This document shows, one piece after another, positions 59,821-64,000 of a DNA stretch of 64,000 nt. The position numbers and the translations under genes are program-made. Position 1 is the first letter of the stretch. Every line of letters starts with the position of its first letter. The stretch comes from Simplicispira hankyongi. GTDB lineage: Bacteria > Pseudomonadota > Gammaproteobacteria > Burkholderiales > Burkholderiaceae_C. The stretch is from positions 744,001-808,000 of the forward strand of contig NZ_QXJC01000001.1 in the NCBI RefSeq assembly GCF_003570885.1, read 5' to 3'. The notes beneath the pieces were generated by a model. The model ran no database searches, was not told the origin of the DNA, and saw nothing but the letters and a program-made list of their open reading frames with translations.

Positions 59821-60735
59821 TTACTTGCGCGCGCCGCCTGCCGCGCCTGGAGCATCTGGCGTTGGAGAGCGCAGCATGCGGAAGAAGTCCGAGGACGCCG
59901 GGTCTATCACCACTACATCGCTTTTCTTGTTCATGGTGGCCTTGTAGGCATCCAGACTGCGGTAGAACTTGGCAAATTGCGGGTCACGGCCAAAGGCATC
60001 CGCATAGATTTTGGCAGCCGCTGAATCGCCTTCGCCCTTGACCTTCTGCGCATCGCGGTACGCATTGGCAATGGTGATTTCGCGCTGGCGGTCTGCATCG
60101 GCGCGGATCTTCTCGCCCTCGGCCGCCCCTGTCGAACGCAGCTCATTGGCAACGCGCTTGCGCTCGGCCTCCATACGGCGGTACACGGACTCAGTGATCG
60201 CCTCGACATAGTCAATCCGCGTGATGCGCACATCCACCACGTCGACGCCCCACGGCTTGGCACCGCCCACCGCCTCCAGGACTTCGCGCTTAACGTCCGC
60301 CATCAAGTCTTCTCGCTTGAGCGAAAGCAGCTCCTTGACGGTGCGTTTGTTCACTTCCTCCTGAAGGGAGTTGCGCACCACCCGGGTAAGTTGCATAGCG
60401 CCCGCGTTTTCGTCCAAGCCAACGTTGCGAATGTATTGCGAAGGTTCGCTAATGCGCCAGCGCACATACCAATCGAGCACCACGCGCTGCTTTTCTGCCG
60501 TGAGCATGGGATCTGAGTCGGTACTGTCAAGCGTCAGCAGACGCTTGTCGATGTACGAGACGTTCTGGAACGGTGGCGGAAGCTTGAAATTGAGCCCCGG
60601 TTCCGTAATCACTTCCTTGATCTGCCCCAAGGCGTACAGCACGCCGAATTGGCGTTGATCGACAACAAAAATCATAGAGCTGAGCAAGGCCAGCGCCACG
60701 AGGATGGAAGTTGCAATAAAACCGACCCTATTCAC
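59821..60735 (-). CDS. hflC: HflC, modulator of FtsH
   Basis: A 304-residue SPFH/Band 7 membrane protein. An N-terminal span (about residues 5-25) anchors a periplasmic SPFH domain and coiled coil. With HflK it encloses the FtsH protease. It starts with a GTG at 60735 preceded by AGGAG, 9 bp after the hflK stop, so the two are cotranslated. Confidence 0.95.
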   Translation of the reverse strand: MNRVGFIATSILVALALLSSMIFVVDQRQFGVLYALGQIKEVITEPGLNFKLPPPFQNVSYIDKRLLTLDSTDSDPMLTAEKQRVVLDWYVRWRISEPSQYIRNVGLDENAGAMQLTRVVRNSLQEEVNKRTVKELLSLKREDLMADVKREVLEAVGGAKPWGVDVVDVRITRIDYVEAITESVYRRMEAERKRVANELRSTGAAEGEKIRADADRQREITIANAYRDAQKVKGEGDSAAAKIYADAFGRDPQFAKFYRSLDAYKATMNKKSDVVVIDPASSDFFRMLRSPTPDAPGAAGGARK

Positions 60736-60744
60736 TCTACTCTC

Positions 60745-62085
60745 CTAGCGCGATTCGCGCTCACGCGAACGATTCACATCGCGTACGCGGGAATCACTGG
60801 GGATGTTGGAAGCGCCCGCTGACAGCGGCGTGGTGCTTGTCGTGTTGGCTGCTGGTGCCTCTGGCACCACCGCGGCAGCGCTGGCACCCGTGCCCGCCAA
60901 AATTTTGTCCAACGGCAAATACAGCAGATTGGAGCCGCTACGCGAATCCACCAACACCTTGGTAACATTGCTGTACACCTGCTGCATGGCATCAATGTAC
61001 ATGCGGTCACGGGTGACCTGGGGCGCCTTTTCGTATTCCGCCAGCACTGCCTGGAACCGTTGCGCGTCACCCTGTGCCTGGGCCACGACACGCGCCTTGT
61101 ACGCGTCGGCTTCTTCCTTGAGACGAGAAGCAGTGCCCACGGCCCGCGGAATCACGTCGTTGGCATAGGCCTGTGCTTCGTTCTTGGCGCGCTCGCGCTC
61201 CTGGCCCGCCTTGAGCACATCATCAAACGCTGCCTGGACCTGCTCAGGTGGGCGTACGCCTCCTTGCTGCAAATTGATGGCCAGGACTTCCACCCCCACT
61301 TTGTAGCGGTCGAGCATGGTCTGCATCAGCGTGCGTACACGCGGAGCGATCTGGTCGCGTTCGTCGGCAAGCGCCGAATCCATGCGCATCTTGCCCACCA
61401 CTTCGCGCACGGCCGTCTCTGCAGCCTGCACCACCGCTTCGCCCGGATTGCGGCTCTCGAACAACCAAGCTCGTGCGTCACTCAGGCGGTACTGCACGGC
61501 AAATTTGATTTCAACGATGTTCTCGTCTTCCGTCAGCATAGCGGATTCACGCAGACCAGTGGATTTGATGATGCTGTCACGACCAACGTCTACCGAACGA
61601 ATTTGGGTGACAAAAACCAACTCATGGCGCTGAATCGGGTAAGGCAGCCGCCAATTGAAACCCGCGCCGACAGTGGACTTGTACTTTCCAAATTGCGTGA
61701 TAACCGCCTGCTGGCCTTCCTGCACGATAAAGAAGCCCGTTCCCAACCAGATCAGCACCACAATGCCGGCAATCAGACCAATCCCGACACCAGCGTTTTT
61801 CATGTCGGGTTGAAAGCTTCCGCCGCCAGGGCCCTTGTTGCCGCCCCCTTTGCCGCCAAACAGACCGCCAAGCCGCCTGTTGAAATCGCGCCAGAGCTCG
61901 TCCAGATCGGGCGGCTGGCCACCCGCCTTCGGATCGCGCGCGCGCGGGTCAGGGCGCTGCTCGGAAGCAGGCTCACCCTTTGCTCCTTCGTCCCCTCTGC
62001 CCCATCGGGGGTCATTGAGGTTGAAAACGCCAAGAAGACGCAAATACCAGGGCGCCGCGCGCCGCGGCGAAGAAGACGAATTCAT
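60745..62085 (-). CDS. hflK: HflK, modulator of FtsH
   Basis: A 446-residue partner of HflC. A Gly/Pro-rich cytosolic N terminus (about 1-90, with GGLFGGKGGGNKGPGGGS) precedes one membrane span (about 100-122) and the SPFH domain with its coiled coil. I use the ATG at 62085 rather than the TTG two codons earlier. Follows hflX by 66 bp. Confidence 0.94.
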   Translation of the reverse strand: MNSSSSPRRAAPWYLRLLGVFNLNDPRWGRGDEGAKGEPASEQRPDPRARDPKAGGQPPDLDELWRDFNRRLGGLFGGKGGGNKGPGGGSFQPDMKNAGVGIGLIAGIVVLIWLGTGFFIVQEGQQAVITQFGKYKSTVGAGFNWRLPYPIQRHELVFVTQIRSVDVGRDSIIKSTGLRESAMLTEDENIVEIKFAVQYRLSDARAWLFESRNPGEAVVQAAETAVREVVGKMRMDSALADERDQIAPRVRTLMQTMLDRYKVGVEVLAINLQQGGVRPPEQVQAAFDDVLKAGQERERAKNEAQAYANDVIPRAVGTASRLKEEADAYKARVVAQAQGDAQRFQAVLAEYEKAPQVTRDRMYIDAMQQVYSNVTKVLVDSRSGSNLLYLPLDKILAGTGASAAAVVPEAPAANTTSTTPLSAGASNIPSDSRVRDVNRSRERESR

Positions 62086-62151
62086 GCGCAAAATTCTCGG
62101 TTTCTGTGAATTTGGTGATAGGTATGAAAACTGGGACTGAAAACGGAAAAA

Positions 62152-63309
62152 TCAATTGTCTTCTGGAACGGTACTGGAAGAAGCTGTGGCCGCCAATACG
62201 ATCTCGCTGATTTTCGCTCGCAACGGTGCAATACCAACCGATTTCAATGCACTGACAAATACGCGAGGCACTACACGCCCGCCAAGATCGTAGCTGTCCA
62301 CCAGATCACTAGGTTGCTGCGCTGGGGGAATTTCATCGAGTTTGTTGAACACCAGCAGTTGCGGAATGTCCTGGGCGCCGATTTCAAGCAATACTTTTTG
62401 CACCTGCGCAATTTGCTCGGGAAAACCGGCGTGCGAGGCATCCACTACGTGCAGCAACAGATCGGCTTGGACCGCCTCCTGCAATGTGGCTTCAAACGCC
62501 TCGATCAGGCCATGCGGCAGGTCGCGGATAAAACCCACGGTGTCAGACAAGGACACCGTAGTTCCGATATCGGCCAGATAAAGTTGCCTTGTGGTGGTAT
62601 CCAGCGTGGCGAACAACTGGTCTGCCGCGTAGGCACGCGCCTTGACCAAGGTATTGAACAAGGTGGACTTGCCGGCGTTGGTGTAGCCGACAAGCGAAAT
62701 ATTGAAAACGTCGGCCCGCGAGCGGTGGCGCCGCTGGGTGGTGCGGTGGCGCTTGACCTTGACCAACCGCTCCTTGGTCCGCTTGATGGCCTCGCCTATC
62801 ATCCGGCGATCGAGTTCTATCTGCTTTTCCCCTGGGCCACCCCGCACGCCGGCACCGCCCGTCTGTCGCTCCAGATGCGACCAGCGCCGCACAAGCCGGG
62901 TGCTTAAATACTTGAGCCGAGCCAACTCAACTTGCAGCTTCCCCTCGTGGCTTCGTGCGCGTTGCGCAAAAATTCCGAGAATAAGCAATGTGCGGTCATT
63001 GACCGGCAGCTCCAAGACACGCTCAAGATTGCGCTGCTGCGCTGGACTGAGGGACTGATCGAAAAGCACCTCTTGCGCTCCATGCATCTGGGCCAGAAGA
63101 CGCAACTCTTCTGCCTTGCCGGAGCCAATAAACAATGCGGCATCGGGAGCACTGCGCTTGCACGTGATACGCGCAACAGGGTCGAAGCCAGCCGTCTGCG
63201 CCAAAAGACCCAGCTCCGCGAGATCAGCATCGAAATCGGGCAAACCGAGGTCTACCCCGACCAAGAGCACCGGGGTGGCAGACGAAGACGAAATTGCGGG
63301 AGAACTCAA
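62152..63309 (-). CDS. hflX: GTPase HflX
   Basis: A 385-residue ribosome-associated GTPase that splits stalled 70S ribosomes under stress. The HflX N-terminal domain is followed by the linker GVRGGPGEKQIELDRR and the G domain with GYTNAGKSTLFN, DTVGFIRDLPH and NKLD motifs. No ATG fits: I use the TTG at 63309, the only plausible early start codon; there is no clear ribosome site, and translation may be coupled to hfq 52 bp upstream. Confidence 0.92.
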   Translation of the reverse strand: MSSPAISSSSATPVLLVGVDLGLPDFDADLAELGLLAQTAGFDPVARITCKRSAPDAALFIGSGKAEELRLLAQMHGAQEVLFDQSLSPAQQRNLERVLELPVNDRTLLILGIFAQRARSHEGKLQVELARLKYLSTRLVRRWSHLERQTGGAGVRGGPGEKQIELDRRMIGEAIKRTKERLVKVKRHRTTQRRHRSRADVFNISLVGYTNAGKSTLFNTLVKARAYAADQLFATLDTTTRQLYLADIGTTVSLSDTVGFIRDLPHGLIEAFEATLQEAVQADLLLHVVDASHAGFPEQIAQVQKVLLEIGAQDIPQLLVFNKLDEIPPAQQPSDLVDSYDLGGRVVPRVFVSALKSVGIAPLRAKISEIVLAATASSSTVPEDN

Positions 63310-63361
63310 CGGCGCGCGCTTGCCACATGCGCCAGCGGTCGCGCAAAGGCACCAAGAAAAA

Positions 63362-63625
63362 TCATCGCACGTCGCCTGGCTCGTTCTCGCTCTCTACCGA
63401 TTCCGCAGTAGTAAAGCTCACGGGTCTGCCGGGGACGATCGTCGAAATCGCATGCTTGTAGACCATTTGCGTCACAGTATTGCGAAGCAGCACCACATAC
63501 TGGTCAAACGACTCAATCTGGCCCTGAAGCTTGATTCCGTTGACAAGGTAAATGGACACCGGTACATGCTCGCGCCGCAAGGCGTTGAGGAAGGGGTCCT
63601 GAAGAAGCTGACCTTTGTTGCTCAC
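63362..63625 (-). CDS. hfq: RNA chaperone Hfq
   Basis: An 87-residue Sm-like hexameric RNA chaperone for sRNA-mRNA pairing. The core [20 protein letters not shown], with Sm1 ([15 protein letters not shown]) and Sm2 ([10 protein letters not shown]), is fully conserved, followed by an acidic tail. The start is a GTG at 63625, chosen because GGAGA lies 6-7 bp upstream and the family begins MSNKG; the ATG six codons earlier lies at the ribosome site. First of hfq-hflX-hflK-hflC. Confidence 0.97.
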   Translation of the reverse strand: MSNKGQLLQDPFLNALRREHVPVSIYLVNGIKLQGQIESFDQYVVLLRNTVTQMVYKHAISTIVPGRPVSFTTAESVESENEPGDVR

Positions 63626-63804
63626 GATATTCTCCGTGTTCAAGTTTGTTGTTGTAGACGATCTACCTTACCACACTAGCGCCCTGTTGCCAGATGACTT
63701 GGCGGTCGTCATGCGAGCCGATGGGGCTTGGTTGCTGCAACGCTGCTCGGAGCCCACAGCAGCGCCACATCACAAGAAATCACGCCAAGGCTTGCCCCCA
63801 CGGT

Positions 63805-64000
63805 TCACGCTTCCCCCTTGTCAGCGTAGGGGTTGTGAGACGTTTTCATCTCTATTCGAAGCGGCGTGCCTACGAGATCGAACTCCTTGCGAAAACGCGC
63901 TTCCAGGAACCGCTTGTAGGCATCCGTGACATGCTCCAGCGAGTTGCCATGCACCACAATCACAGGAGGGTTCATGCCCCCTTGGTGCGCATAGCGCAGC
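63805..64000 (-). CDS. der: GTPase Der, C-terminal part
   Basis: The final 64 or so residues of the ribosome-assembly GTPase Der (EngA), cut by the window edge. [33 protein letters not shown] and [20 protein letters not shown] are the end of its KH-like domain. The stop is TGA at 63805-63807. It lies 179 bp before hfq on the same strand, the standard order in betaproteobacteria. The intervening gap should hold the hfq promoter. Confidence 0.95.
   Translation of the reverse strand, partial: LRYAHQGGMNPPVIVVHGNSLEHVTDAYKRFLEARFRKEFDLVGTPLRIEMKTSHNPYADKGEA

Overview
The window reads as a chromosomal segment of a betaproteobacterium of the order Burkholderiales, most like Comamonadaceae (an Acidovorax-type genome). 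The evidence is high GC content, the gene order der-hfq-hflX-hflK-hflC-hisZ-purA at the right end, the cbb3 oxidase locus with RdxA/CcoG, and a dispersed hairpin repeat of the type I associate with that family. Genus is not resolved. Nearly all of the window is ordinary core metabolism; the only clear mobile element is one IS5-family insertion at the left end.

Layout. 1-1.6 kb: tRNA-Ser(GGA) whose terminator has been split by a complete IS with a CTAA target duplication. 1.6-4.8 kb: galE, then a 3-oxoacid CoA-transferase pair divergent from a PAS-LuxR regulator. 4.9-7.2 kb: catalase behind an OxyR-like site, then an AhpD-like protein. 7.2-10.5 kb: a thioesterase and an SDR divergent from ETF-ubiquinone oxidoreductase. 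10.6-12.2 kb: a chemoreceptor. 12.3-22.5 kb: a leftward cluster that fits uptake and hydrolysis of 5-oxoproline (pyroglutamate): Lrp, LysR, a DUF1445 (D-glutamate cyclase-like) protein, a TRAP transporter with two DctP receptors flanking DctQM, and a fused 5-oxoprolinase. A perfect 44-bp palindrome and a LysR-type box sit between the regulators and the structural genes. 22.7-27.6 kb: tandem glycine riboswitch and gcvT-gcvH-gcvP. 27.8-35.4 kb: hybrid histidine kinase, two pseudouridine synthases, a hypothetical, an AsmA-like protein and RraA.

35.4-44.1 kb is the cbb3 oxidase locus, read leftward: ccoI, ccoS, ccoN, ccoO, ccoQ, ccoP, ccoG, a ccoH-like gene and a small membrane protein. Two FNR/ANR boxes mark it, one before ccoN and one in the ccoI/uspA divergent region. 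A copper theme continues at 45-47.8 kb with a DUF2946 protein and an OprC/NosA-type TonB-dependent copper receptor; ferrochelatase (hemH) follows at 49 kb. 50-56.6 kb holds a DUF3482 GTPase/DUF2868 pair, an Mla-type permease-MlaD-lipoprotein operon without its ATPase, and a YitT-family gene broken by a one-base deletion. 56.6-64 kb is the purine/Hfl/Hfq housekeeping block ending in a partial der.

I did not find a CRISPR array, prophage, toxin-antitoxin pair or a clearly undescribed defence system. The most interesting items are the pyroglutamate cluster with its long palindrome, the interrupted tRNA terminator, the hairpin in the glycine riboswitch linker, the ATPase-less Mla operon and the dispersed repeat family, one copy of which supplies the end of a GST gene.
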